64,000 nt of DNA from Ferruginibacter sp. (GTDB taxonomy: Bacteria; Bacteroidota; Bacteroidia; Chitinophagales; Chitinophagaceae), in the NCBI GenBank assembly GCA_014379625.1, contig JACMLJ010000087.1:1-64000 (forward strand), given 5' to 3'. Below, piece by piece: positions 26,005-34,795 of this stretch. The position numbers were made by a program, and so were the translations under genes. The notes beneath the pieces were generated by a model. The model ran no database searches. It saw only the letters and a list, made by a program, of their open reading frames with translations, and was not told where the DNA came from. Every line of letters starts with the position of its first letter. The first letter of the stretch is position 1.

Positions 26005-28728
26005 ATGACTCAAATGGTCGAAAAAACTCCCACAGATACTATAAAGAATCAGTTAACATCAACCGAAATACGCTTGCAATTCCTTGCTTTTTTTAAATCA
26101 AAAGAACATATTATTGTTCCATCTGCTCCCATAGTATTAAAAGACGATCCAACCCTTTTATTTACAAATGCAGGTATGAACCAGTTTAAAGATTATTTTT
26201 TGGGTAATAAAACAGCCCCCTATAAACGGGTTGCGGATACACAAAAGTGTTTGAGGGTGAGCGGCAAACACAACGACCTGGAAGAAGTGGGTGTGGATAC
26301 CTACCACCATACCATGTTTGAAATGCTCGGCAACTGGAGTTTTGGCGACTATTTTAAAAAGGAAGCCATTGAATGGAGCTGGGAACTGCTTACTAAAGTG
26401 TATCAATTAGATAAGGATCAATTGTACGTGACCATTTTTGAAGGTGATGAAAAAGAAGGATTGCCTAAGGACGAGGAAGCCTATGCGGAATGGAAAAAAT
26501 ACATTGCGGAAGACCGGATTTTACCTGGCAACAAAAAAGATAATTTCTGGGAAATGGGCGAAACCGGTCCCTGCGGCCCCTGCACAGAAATTCATGTGGA
26601 TTGCAGAACAATTGAAGAAAGGAATAAGATTCCGGGAAGCACACTGGTCAACAAGGATCATCCCCAGGTAATTGAAATCTGGAATAACGTGTTCATCCAG
26701 TTTAACAGGAAAAAGGACGGCAACCTGGAACCCTTACCAGCCAAACATGTTGATACGGGGATGGGTTTTGAGCGCTTAGTGAGGGTGTTGCAGGGCAAAC
26801 AGAGTAATTATGACACCGATGTTTTCAGTACCACTATCGGCGCAATTGAAAAAATTACGGGTAAAGTATATGACGCAGCAATAACAACTGCTGATTCAAA
26901 AAAAGGAGTCGCCGGCTCCACCAAAGGCACCGAAGCCTGGAAAACGGCTGTTGCATTTCGGGTGTTAGCTGATCACATACGGGCTATCAGCTTTACTATT
27001 GCAGATGGCCAGTTACCATCTAATACTGGTGCCGGCTACGTAATAAGGAGGATTTTGCGAAGAGCTGTCCGGTATTACTATTCCTACCTGGATTACAAAC
27101 AACCTCTTTTGTTTCAGTTATTGCCATTATTAGCCAAACAATTTGAAACTGTTTTCCCCGAACTGCTTCAACAACTGGACTTTGTAACTAAAGTTGTTAA
27201 AGAAGAAGAAGAGGCATTTTTACGTACCCTCGGCAAGGGTTTGAAAAGAATGGATGAAACGATCATGCAATCTCAAACAACGGGTATTGTTGATGGCGCA
27301 ATAGCTTTTGAATTGTATGATACCTATGGTTTCCCGGTAGATTTAACCATGTTAATTGCCGCTGAAAATAATTTAAACGTGGATGAGCCCGGCTTTCAAA
27401 AAGAAATGCTGCAACAAAAAAACCGGAGCCGTTCTGCGGCAGTACTGGATACAGAAGAATGGGTGACGCTAATAGATGAAAATGCACCTAATCAATTCAT
27501 TGGCTACGAACTTTTGGAAGCCGAATGTAAAATTATCAAATACCGAAAAGTTTCTTCCAAATCAAAAACCTTTTACCAGTTAATACTCGATACCACACCA
27601 TTTTATGCTGAAAGCGGCGGCCAGGTAGGAGATACCGGTACCTTACAATTGGGCGATGAGCTAATTGAAATAACCAATACCAAAAAGGAAAATGACCTGA
27701 TCATTCATTTTACGGATAAACTGCCCGGTTCCGGGAAGGGCCTTTTACTCGCCAAAGTAAATGACGGCAGAAGAAAATCCATTACCATACACCACGGCGC
27801 TACCCATTTAATGCATGCTGCTTTGCGCAGCATATTGGGTAAGCATGTTGCGCAAAAGGGAAGCCTGGTAAATGAAGAGCAGCTTCGTTTCGATTTCTCC
27901 CATTTTTCCAAAGTAACGGAAGAAGAAATAGCGGCGGTAGAAAAAATGGTGAATGAAAAAATAAGGGCAAACATACCCGTTATTATACAATCGATGCATA
28001 AGGATGAAGCGATAGCTTTAGGTGCAATGGCTTTGTTTGGCGAAAAATATGGCGATACGGTAAGGGTAGTGATCATTGATCCCGCTTATTCGATAGAACT
28101 TTGCGGTGGTACGCATGTGGGCAGTACCGGGGAGTTGGGAATATTTAAAATAAAACACGAAGCTGCTGTAGCCGCAGGCGTTCGCAGGATTGAGGCGGTT
28201 TGCGGTTATGCGGCAGAACAGTTTATCCATAAAACATTTGTAGAAATGGAGGCAATCCGCGGCTTATTAAAAAATCCGGCAAACATTCAAAAATCCATTG
28301 AGAATTTATCCGCCGAAAACAGTGTTTTATCAAAAAGAATCGAAGGGTTGGAAGCACGCCAACTGGTGGGTATCCGAAATGAATTGTTGCTTAAAGATGA
28401 GATCATCAATAATGTGACATTTGTTGGGCAGGTCATTGAAGTGGGAAACCCCGACTCTTTAAAGAAATTATGCGTTGATTTGAAAAACCACCTGCACGAC
28501 CATGTGGTAGTACTCTGCGCCAATATCGATGGTAAAGCATTTGTTGCAATTGGTATTGCTGATACCGTTGTTGCTGCAAAAAAATTGGACGCGGCTAAAA
28601 TCACCAGGGAATATATCGCAGCGCTAATAAAAGGTGGCGGCGGCGGACAAACTAACCTGGCCACGGCAGGGGGACAGGATATCAGCAATTTACAACAGGT
28701 GATTGAAAAGGTAAAATCATTGTTGTAA
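26005..28728 (+). CDS. alaS: Alanine--tRNA ligase
   Basis: Charges tRNA-Ala and edits mischarged Ser or Gly. The 907 residues cover the class II catalytic core (TNAGMNQFKDYFLG, HHTMFEMLGNWSFGDYFKKE, GMGFERL), the tRNA-recognition region, the editing domain and the C-Ala domain with a final KGGGGGQTNLATAGG. The editing-site zinc ligands are all present: H597, H601 (HHGATH), C700 and H704 (CGGTHV). The length is a little over E. coli AlaS. It is divergent from the M23/MerR operon, with about 240 bases between starts. Confidence 0.98.
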   Translation: MTQMVEKTPTDTIKNQLTSTEIRLQFLAFFKSKEHIIVPSAPIVLKDDPTLLFTNAGMNQFKDYFLGNKTAPYKRVADTQKCLRVSGKHNDLEEVGVDTYHHTMFEMLGNWSFGDYFKKEAIEWSWELLTKVYQLDKDQLYVTIFEGDEKEGLPKDEEAYAEWKKYIAEDRILPGNKKDNFWEMGETGPCGPCTEIHVDCRTIEERNKIPGSTLVNKDHPQVIEIWNNVFIQFNRKKDGNLEPLPAKHVDTGMGFERLVRVLQGKQSNYDTDVFSTTIGAIEKITGKVYDAAITTADSKKGVAGSTKGTEAWKTAVAFRVLADHIRAISFTIADGQLPSNTGAGYVIRRILRRAVRYYYSYLDYKQPLLFQLLPLLAKQFETVFPELLQQLDFVTKVVKEEEEAFLRTLGKGLKRMDETIMQSQTTGIVDGAIAFELYDTYGFPVDLTMLIAAENNLNVDEPGFQKEMLQQKNRSRSAAVLDTEEWVTLIDENAPNQFIGYELLEAECKIIKYRKVSSKSKTFYQLILDTTPFYAESGGQVGDTGTLQLGDELIEITNTKKENDLIIHFTDKLPGSGKGLLLAKVNDGRRKSITIHHGATHLMHAALRSILGKHVAQKGSLVNEEQLRFDFSHFSKVTEEEIAAVEKMVNEKIRANIPVIIQSMHKDEAIALGAMALFGEKYGDTVRVVIIDPAYSIELCGGTHVGSTGELGIFKIKHEAAVAAGVRRIEAVCGYAAEQFIHKTFVEMEAIRGLLKNPANIQKSIENLSAENSVLSKRIEGLEARQLVGIRNELLLKDEIINNVTFVGQVIEVGNPDSLKKLCVDLKNHLHDHVVVLCANIDGKAFVAIGIADTVVAAKKLDAAKITREYIAALIKGGGGGQTNLATAGGQDISNLQQVIEKVKSLL

Positions 28729-28751
28729 ATTATAGGAATCTTTGAACATTA

Positions 28752-28857
28752 GGTAAAGGTGAATGGGCATTGGGGTAATGATGTAATCCGTAATCAGCAT
28801 TTACCTTTATCCCATCCTCTTCTCATTACTGACTACTTATCATTCATCACTCATTCG
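28752..28857 (+). repeat. Degenerate heptamer spacer with inverted arms
   Basis: GGTAAAGGTGAATG (28752-28765) pairs with CATTTACCTTTATC (28798-28811) over 14 positions, with two G-U wobbles. From 28823 to 28857 run five phased heptamers (TCATTAC, TGACTAC, TTATCAT, TCATCAC, TCATTCG), ending 6 bases before the GNAT start. Confidence 0.6.
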
Positions 28858-28863
28858 CATGGT

Positions 28864-29376
28864 ATGGATATCATTATAGAAACGCCCCGTTTAGTATTGC
28901 GCCGTTTCACGGAAGCCGATGCCCCCCTGGTTTATCAGCTCAACAGCAACCCTGCAGTGGTAAAATACATACATGAACCTGCATTGCAAAACCCTGAGCA
29001 GGCAAAGGAAATTATCAGGGATATTATTTTGCCGCAGTACAGGAACAATCTCGGCCGCTGGGCCATTCATACAAAAGAAAACAATGAATTTATCGGCTGG
29101 TGCGGTTTAAAATATTTGAAAGCATCCGGTGAAACTGACCTGGGATACCGCTTGCATCAATTCGCCTGGGGCAAAGGATTCGCTACAGAAGCTGCAAAGC
29201 ACACGCTGGACCATGGGTTTATCCAGCTTCATTTAAAAGCCATTATGGGCAAAGCACATGTAGACAATACCGGCTCAATAAACGTTCTTCAAAAAATTGG
29301 TATGCAATTCATAAAAGAAACAGTTGAAGATCATTGCCCATTAAAAGTTTTTATGGCGGCTAATCCAAATCGATAA
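28864..29376 (+). CDS. GNAT family N-acetyltransferase (RimJ/RimL-like)
   Basis: A 170-residue acetyltransferase starting at the ATG for MDIIIETPRLVLRRF. The open frame extends 105 bases further upstream, but that part translates repeat DNA and is not credible. The family features are the ETPRLVLRRFTEAD opening, GWCGLKYL, the acetyl-CoA loop region DLGYRLHQFAWGKGFATEA and the late DNTGSINVLQKIGM. These fit the Acetyltransf_3 subgroup, which acetylates ribosomal protein N termini, amino sugars or small amines. The substrate cannot be told from sequence. Confidence 0.9.
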   Translation: MDIIIETPRLVLRRFTEADAPLVYQLNSNPAVVKYIHEPALQNPEQAKEIIRDIILPQYRNNLGRWAIHTKENNEFIGWCGLKYLKASGETDLGYRLHQFAWGKGFATEAAKHTLDHGFIQLHLKAIMGKAHVDNTGSINVLQKIGMQFIKETVEDHCPLKVFMAANPNR

Positions 29377-29472
29377 CGATATAACCTACCTGCTAATACC
29401 AATACTGGAGTTCATCCAATGTTTTAAAGCCTATGCAGCCAGTTTTTATTCCGTTTTTAAGGGCCAGGGGCA

Positions 29473-29480
29473 TAACTTTG
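29473..29480 (+). promoter_or_regulatory. TAnnTTTG -7 element for the bestrophin gene
   Basis: TAACTTTG lies 15 bases before the ATG at 29496 and matches the Bacteroidota -7 consensus. A T-rich run sits about 20 bases further upstream. Confidence 0.45.
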
Positions 29481-29495
29481 AACAAATAGTACAAC

Positions 29496-30380
29496 ATGAT
29501 CAACTACAATACCAAAGACTGGTTTACCTTTATTTTCCGTTTTCATAAGGCGGACACTATTCGTAAATTGTTTCCGCTTATTTTGAGTATTTGCCTTTAT
29601 TCATGGTTGATTGCGTTCCTGGAAATAGAGTATTTTAAGCTGGGTGAAGACAGTCATGTTAAAAATATACCAGTGATGCATAGCCTGCTTGGCTTCGCCA
29701 TTTCCATGTTGCTGGTTTTTAGGACAAATACCGCGTATGACCGTTGGTGGGAGGGAAGAAAACTTTGGGGTGCATTAGTAAATAACAGCCGCAACCTTGC
29801 CATAAAGTTATCGGTCATGCTTCCCGCAGCAGAAAAAGAACAAAGGGCTTTCTTCAGAAAGATAATCCCTGCTTTTGCTTACGCTTTACATCATCACCTG
29901 CGGTCAGAAAATACCAGGATTGCCCTGTTTGAGGAAGACGCTCACCACCCGATTTTCAAACAAATTGATAAAGAAAAACATATTCCCAACCAGGTATCCC
30001 TGTTGATCTTTAAACATATTCATCAATTATACAGGGAAGAAAAATTAAATGGTGACCAGTTGATTATTTTAAATGCTGAACTGCAATCTTTCACCGATAT
30101 ATGCGGCGCCTGTGAACGGATCAAAAACACACCCATACCTTATTCCTACAGTGTTTTCATAAAGAAATTTATTTTCTTCTATATTATGACCCTGCCTTTT
30201 GGATATGTATTTACCCTGGGGTATTATGTAATCCCTGTGGTTGCATTCATATTTTATGTATTGGCCAGTCTTGAATTGATTGCTGAAGAAATTGAGGATC
30301 CTTTTGGAAAGGATGATAATGATGTTCCAACTGATAAAATAGCGCTAAACATACACAAGCATATTGCTGAAATTATATGA
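29496..30380 (+). CDS. Bestrophin family ion channel
   Basis: A 294-residue integral membrane protein of the bestrophin/UPF0187 family, which forms pentameric anion or cation channels. Signatures include the N-terminal KDWFTFIFRFHKADTIRKL, LGFAISMLLVFRTNTAYDRWWEGRKLWG (the conserved aromatic/Arg segment) and the late LELIAEEIEDPFGKDDND motif, matching the acidic cluster known in eukaryotic bestrophins. About four membrane helices are visible. It is monocistronic between the GNAT gene and the PDZ protein. Ion selectivity cannot be predicted here. Confidence 0.93.
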   Translation: MINYNTKDWFTFIFRFHKADTIRKLFPLILSICLYSWLIAFLEIEYFKLGEDSHVKNIPVMHSLLGFAISMLLVFRTNTAYDRWWEGRKLWGALVNNSRNLAIKLSVMLPAAEKEQRAFFRKIIPAFAYALHHHLRSENTRIALFEEDAHHPIFKQIDKEKHIPNQVSLLIFKHIHQLYREEKLNGDQLIILNAELQSFTDICGACERIKNTPIPYSYSVFIKKFIFFYIMTLPFGYVFTLGYYVIPVVAFIFYVLASLELIAEEIEDPFGKDDNDVPTDKIALNIHKHIAEII

Positions 30381-30547
30381 TGGATATTTATATTACTCAA
30401 AGTTGCGGGCGAATTGTTGATGGGTATAAATATTTAGCTATTCACCATGAGTATTACTAATTAAATGGTGTTTATCATGCCGGGCAAAAAGTTTTGTTAA
30501 ACCCTGAAAAATATATGCGAAACATTTCGTAATTCAGCAAATTCTCC

Positions 30548-30555
30548 TATTTTTG
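30548..30555 (+). promoter_or_regulatory. TAnnTTTG -7 element for the PDZ protein
   Basis: TATTTTTG, 35 bases upstream of the ATG at 30591. A TTTC-like -33 candidate lies about 20 bases earlier. Confidence 0.45.
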
Positions 30556-30590
30556 AACTACTAAAAACTTCGTACATTAAAAAAAATAGC

Positions 30591-31721
30591 ATGAAAAAAA
30601 TAATTATGACCGTTGCTGCCCTTGCTTTTGTAAGCCTCCCCTTTACACTGGTAGCACAGGTTGAAAAAAAAGAGCAAATCGAAATTGAGGAGAAAATAGA
30701 AAAAAAAGAAAAGGCTGAAAAAAAAGAAAAGATTGAAAGAAAGGAAACCCAGGAAATAGTGATCCGTAATAAGGGTGGTAAAGACCTCAATTTAAGGGTG
30801 GAGATCAATGGAGATAAAATAACGGTAAACGGCAAACCCCTTTCAGAATTTAAAGATGACGCTGTAACAATCAATAAGCGAAAAATGATAATCAGGGATG
30901 GAGAAGGAATGATGGGATTTAATTACAACGCGGATGCCATGCACTTCAGGGATGACCTGATAAAAAAATTTGGGGACTTTAAAGAAGTAAGTATGCCTTT
31001 CCTTGGTGTTACTACTGAAAAAGTAAAAGAAGGAGCAAAGATTACTGAAGTTGTAAAAGAAAGTGCGGCAGATAAAGCCGGGTTAAAAAAAGATGATATT
31101 ATTACAAAAGTGGGTGATGAAATAATCAGGGATGGTGAGAACTTGTCGGCAGTTATTGTATCAAAAAAGCCAAAAGAGGTGGTGAAACTATCGTATATAA
31201 GAAATGGGAAGGATGGCAGTGTAAAAGCTACCCTGGGCGAAAGGAAAACAAATCCCGCCAGGACGTATAGCTATAAATTTCCTTACGGTGCGCAGGGAAA
31301 GGCGTTCTCAGCTCCAGGAATTAGCGGGGCGCCAAATGGTGGATTGTTTAACGATGACGGATTACCCGAAAATGGATCAATGAGCCCGGATGCAGCATAT
31401 AACTTTAGCCCCTTTATCCAACTGGAAAATTCTTTCCCCCGGCAAAAAAAATTAGGGTTAAAGATACAGGACACTGAAGAAGGGGGCAATGTAAAAATAA
31501 TTGAAGTGGAAGAAGGATCTGCCGCTGAAAAATCGGGGTTAAAGAAAGATGATATCATCACAGAGATAGGGGGCGTAAAAATTGAAAATACGGATGATGC
31601 AAGGGAACAATTGTTTCCATCAGAAGCAAAAACTGCCTACACCATCAAAGCGAAACGTAGTGGTACGGAAATGAGTTTTGAAGTGAAATTCCCTAAGAAA
31701 CTTAAAACAGCAAATTTATAA
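30591..31721 (+). CDS. Secreted protein with two PDZ domains
   Basis: A 376-residue periplasmic protein. The signal peptide (MTVAALAFVSLPFTLVAQ) is followed by a highly charged Lys/Glu segment (residues 24-52, repeating EKKEK units) that probably forms a single alpha-helix. PDZ1 lies at about 135-205 (FLGVTTE, SAADKAGLKKDDIITKVGDEI) and PDZ2 at about 280-370 (LGLKIQD, GSAAEKSGLKKDDIITEIGGV), separated by a Gly/Pro-rich linker. There is no serine-protease domain, unlike HtrA/DegP, so an adaptor or scaffold role is more likely. Confidence 0.85.
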   Translation: MKKIIMTVAALAFVSLPFTLVAQVEKKEQIEIEEKIEKKEKAEKKEKIERKETQEIVIRNKGGKDLNLRVEINGDKITVNGKPLSEFKDDAVTINKRKMIIRDGEGMMGFNYNADAMHFRDDLIKKFGDFKEVSMPFLGVTTEKVKEGAKITEVVKESAADKAGLKKDDIITKVGDEIIRDGENLSAVIVSKKPKEVVKLSYIRNGKDGSVKATLGERKTNPARTYSYKFPYGAQGKAFSAPGISGAPNGGLFNDDGLPENGSMSPDAAYNFSPFIQLENSFPRQKKLGLKIQDTEEGGNVKIIEVEEGSAAEKSGLKKDDIITEIGGVKIENTDDAREQLFPSEAKTAYTIKAKRSGTEMSFEVKFPKKLKTANL

Positions 31722-31737
31722 AATATAGCCTGAAAGG

Positions 31738-31779
31738 AATGCCATTGGCCAATAGCTCTAGCTGTTAGCTGATGGCATT
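31738..31779 (+). terminator. Long hairpin after the PDZ gene, terminator-like
   Basis: An 18-position stem (31738-31755 with 31762-31779) has 8 perfect outer pairs (AATGCCAT/ATGGCATT), then wobble-rich inner pairs with one mismatch, and a 6-base loop. A T-rich tract (TTGCTTTT) follows. The inner part is built of drifting TAGCTGT-like heptamers. Confidence 0.6.
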
Positions 31780-31940
31780 TTGCTTTTAGCAATCCGAAAG
31801 GGTCTCCATTTGATGGGGTTCCAACAGTATGAGAAAAGATCACCAACACCATGTTGCAGGTATAAACGGCACCCTTATTTACCCAACCCTGCGGAAAATT
31901 TGAATACACTGCCAACCCTGCCGGTAATCTTTAACTTCCT

Positions 31941-31948
31941 TACCTTTG
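31941..31948 (+). promoter_or_regulatory. TAnnTTTG -7 element immediately before gatB
   Basis: TACCTTTG ends 5 bases before the proposed GTG start at 31954. It implies a leaderless gatB transcript, and it also argues against the longer upstream frame. Confidence 0.4.
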
Positions 31949-31953
31949 CTCCC

Positions 31954-33399
31954 GTGATAAATTTTGATAAATACGAAGTGGTAATTGGCCTGGAAGTGCA
32001 CACGCAATTGCTGACCAAAAGCAAACTTTTTTGCGGTGATAGCGCGTCCTTTGGAGCATCTCCCAATTCACATATCAGCCCAATAACTTTAGCACACCCC
32101 GGTACCCTACCGAGGATGAATAAAAAAGCCATTGAATTCGCCATTAAATTAGGATTGGCATTACATTGCGAAATTGAACAACAAAATTATTTCGCCCGCA
32201 AAAATTATTTCTATCCCGATTTACCCAAGGGCTACCAGGTAAGCCAGCACACTACTCCTATTTGTAAAAATGGGTTTGTAAAAATAAAAGTGAACGGTGG
32301 GGAAAGGAATATTCAACTCAACCGGATCCACCTGGAAGAAGATGCCGGCAAAAGCCTGCATGACGTAGATGAGCATTATACTGCCATAGATCTGAACAGG
32401 GCGGGGGTTCCTTTATTAGAAATAGTGAGTGAACCCGACCTGCATAGCAGCGATGAAGCATTTGCCTACATTACGGAATTAAGGCGCCTGGTGCGTTGGT
32501 TAGACATCTGTGATGGGAATATGGAAGAAGGTAGTATGCGCTGTGATGCCAATATTTCAATTCGCCTGAAAGGGGAAAAGAAATTAGGTACGAGGGTAGA
32601 GGTTAAGAACCTCAATAGTATCCGCAATGTAAAAAGGGCAATTGATGTAGAAGTAAAAAGGTTGATTGGTATTGTAGAAAGTGGTTCGGCCATCATCCAG
32701 GAAACCAGGAGTTTTGACGCTGACAATAACAAAACATTTTCGTTACGAAATAAGGAAGACGCGGATGATTACCGCTATTTTCCCGATCCTGATCTTACCC
32801 CATTTCATATAACGGATAAATTTTTACAGGAAGTTCGTCATTCAATTCCGGTTTTGCCGGGTGAACTCGAAATAAAGTATAAAGAAGTTTTTCAATTGGC
32901 GGAATACGATGCGCAGGTGATTTGCAGTGATAAATCGCTGGTAAGTTATTTTGAGGAGTTGATTAAACATACCACCAATTACAAAGCAGCCGTTAACTGG
33001 CTGATGGGGCCCATAAAATCATATTTGAACGATCATGCTATTGAGCTGGCTGAATTTCCTTTATCACCGGCGAAAATCGCCTCGCTGATACAATTGGTGG
33101 ATGATGGAAAAGTGAATTTCAATGTGGCTTCAACCAAAATTTTAATGGCTTTACTGGTTAGCCCGCAAACTGACCCGCTGCAGATAGCAACCCATTTAAA
33201 CCTGTTGCAGGAAAGTAATAATGACCCTGTGGCCAAATGGGTAGACGATGTAATTTCCCAAATGCCCGATAAGGTAAAAGAATATAAAATGGGCAAAAAA
33301 GGATTGATTGGTTTATTTGCCGGGGAAGTAAAAAAACTAAGTAAAGGCAAAGCGGATATGCAGGTGGTAAATAAATTATTAGCCGAAAAATTAAATTAA
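31954..33399 (+). CDS. gatB: Asp-tRNA(Asn)/Glu-tRNA(Gln) amidotransferase subunit B
   Basis: GatB binds misacylated tRNA and activates it for transamidation by GatCAB, implying indirect Gln-tRNA or Asn-tRNA synthesis. I start at GTG 31954 (481 residues, the usual length). The frame is open 174 bases further upstream, but that part lacks family similarity and overlaps a promoter element. Signatures: KYEVVIGLEVHTQL, KNYFYPDLPKGYQVSQ, NRAGVPLLEIVSEPD, EGSMRCDANISIR, TRVEVKNLNS and DYRYFPDPDL, then the helical and YqeY-like C-terminal domains. gatA and gatC are not in this window. Confidence 0.96.
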   Translation: MINFDKYEVVIGLEVHTQLLTKSKLFCGDSASFGASPNSHISPITLAHPGTLPRMNKKAIEFAIKLGLALHCEIEQQNYFARKNYFYPDLPKGYQVSQHTTPICKNGFVKIKVNGGERNIQLNRIHLEEDAGKSLHDVDEHYTAIDLNRAGVPLLEIVSEPDLHSSDEAFAYITELRRLVRWLDICDGNMEEGSMRCDANISIRLKGEKKLGTRVEVKNLNSIRNVKRAIDVEVKRLIGIVESGSAIIQETRSFDADNNKTFSLRNKEDADDYRYFPDPDLTPFHITDKFLQEVRHSIPVLPGELEIKYKEVFQLAEYDAQVICSDKSLVSYFEELIKHTTNYKAAVNWLMGPIKSYLNDHAIELAEFPLSPAKIASLIQLVDDGKVNFNVASTKILMALLVSPQTDPLQIATHLNLLQESNNDPVAKWVDDVISQMPDKVKEYKMGKKGLIGLFAGEVKKLSKGKADMQVVNKLLAEKLN

Positions 33400-33401
33400 A
33401 A

Positions 33402-34529
33402 ATGATAAAGCTTTTTACAATTGTGGTAAGTGCTGTTGTTTTATTTTCCTGTAACAATGAAACACAAAAAGGAAAATTTACCGTTTCGGGGGAATTAAAA
33501 AATGTACCGGATCAAAAAATATATCTCGAAGAATTATATTTCAGCCAGAAGGAGCCAACGGTACTGGATACAGCCGAAATTAAAAATGGTAAGTTCTCTG
33601 TATCGGCACTGGCGCCGGAAGAAGGCCTCTATCGCCTGCGGTTAGAAAAAAATGACGCCCCCTTTATTTTTATCAACGACCAAAGCAATATCCCCTTTGC
33701 TGCGGATTATAATAAAATTTCCGTAGAAACCGCTGCATTTAATTCTCATGCCAATCATCTGCTCACCCAATTTATGGCCACCATAAATACACAGAGAAAG
33801 AACCTGGAAGAAAAATCCGCCCTCATGCAGCAGCATCAAAATCCGTCCTCTTCGGACAGCATTTATAAACTGATGCAAAAAGATTTTACTGCAAAAGAAA
33901 ATGAGTATAAAAATTATATCCTTCGTTATTTAGATACTACGCGAAATGGAGTAATGGCAATGTTCAGTTTGGGATATACCCGAAGTATTGAACCGGAGCA
34001 ATTGGAAAAAACGGTTGCTGGTCTTACCAAACGATTTCCCGGTAACCAGGCTATTGCAACAATCGTTTCACAATACAACCAGATGATTGCTCAGTATAAA
34101 GCCAAGCCACATGAGGGTGGACTTGCCCCGGATATTAAAATGGCGGATACCAGCGGTCAGCCTTTTTCTTTAAGTATGCTACGTGGAAAATATGTGCTGG
34201 TTGATTTTTGGGCAAGCTGGTGTGGCCCGTGCAGGGACGAAAATCCAAATGTAGTAAAGGCTTACAACAGTTTTAAAGATAAAAACTTTACAGTGTTGGG
34301 CGTTTCGCTCGACAAAGACAGGGCGCCCTGGTTAAAAGCTATAATAGATGACAATCTAACATGGTACCATATCAGCGATCTGAAATACTGGAACAGCGCC
34401 GCGGTAAATTTATATGGATTTGATGGTATTCCCTATAACGTATTAGTTAATCCCGAAGGGAAAATTATTGGGAGTAACCTGAGAGGGGATGATCTGGAGC
34501 TAAAACTGGGGGAAATTTTAAAGTATTAG
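33402..34529 (+). CDS. TlpA/ResA-like thiol-disulfide lipoprotein with DUF4369 domain
   Basis: A 375-residue lipoprotein (LFSC, C17) starting 2 bases after the gatB stop. An N-terminal DUF4369-type beta domain (about 25-110, TVSGELKNVPDQKIYLEEL) and a helical linker precede a C-terminal thioredoxin fold with active site WCGPC (C274, C277), FDGIPYNVLVNPEGKI as cis-Pro loop and GVSLDKDRAPW typical of ResA/TlpA. It is probably a periplasmic-side reductase for cytochrome c or other disulfides. The architecture is common in Bacteroidota. Natural partners are unknown. Confidence 0.92.
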   Translation: MIKLFTIVVSAVVLFSCNNETQKGKFTVSGELKNVPDQKIYLEELYFSQKEPTVLDTAEIKNGKFSVSALAPEEGLYRLRLEKNDAPFIFINDQSNIPFAADYNKISVETAAFNSHANHLLTQFMATINTQRKNLEEKSALMQQHQNPSSSDSIYKLMQKDFTAKENEYKNYILRYLDTTRNGVMAMFSLGYTRSIEPEQLEKTVAGLTKRFPGNQAIATIVSQYNQMIAQYKAKPHEGGLAPDIKMADTSGQPFSLSMLRGKYVLVDFWASWCGPCRDENPNVVKAYNSFKDKNFTVLGVSLDKDRAPWLKAIIDDNLTWYHISDLKYWNSAAVNLYGFDGIPYNVLVNPEGKIIGSNLRGDDLELKLGEILKY

Positions 34530-34737
34530 CCACAGTATTGAGGTGGAGTTTATTTGCCAGTATTGGAAGAGGGGGGATCCTTAATTACCCGCTCGAGCCC
34601 TCCTGGAAATCATACTGTTTTGAGCATTATCTGTAAACCGGTGAAATTTCCGAAATATTATTCCTAAACCAAATTATAACCGGGCAAACAGAAATTTATC
34701 TTAATAAAATGTTGTGACTCAGATAAGTTTAAAAAAC

Positions 34738-34770
34738 GATGGCCTGGCTATTAACCAGGCCATCATTTTT
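34738..34770. terminator. Bidirectional intrinsic terminator
   Basis: GATGGCCTGG (34738-34747) and CCAGGCCATC (34755-34764) form a perfect 10-bp stem with a 7-base loop. T-runs follow on both strands: ATTTTT on plus, and CGTTTTTT on minus from 34737 downward. It separates the convergent TlpA-like and DUF4397 genes. Confidence 0.9.
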
Positions 34771-34795
34771 ATGAAAAGCAATCAATACGATTGAT

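Noticed and set aside
25828..26013. A 61-codon minus-strand ORF between the M23 gene and alaS
   Set aside because: Overlaps the alaS start, lacks family likeness, and lies in the divergent promoter region.
30384..30433. A 9-bp inverted repeat (ATATTTATA/TATAAATAT) after the bestrophin gene
   Set aside because: The arms are AT-only with a 32-base loop and no T-run, so it is weak evidence for a terminator.
34578..34595. GGATCC and CTCGAG near each other, resembling a cloning linker
   Set aside because: Only two common sites in natural-looking sequence, with no vector-like flanks.
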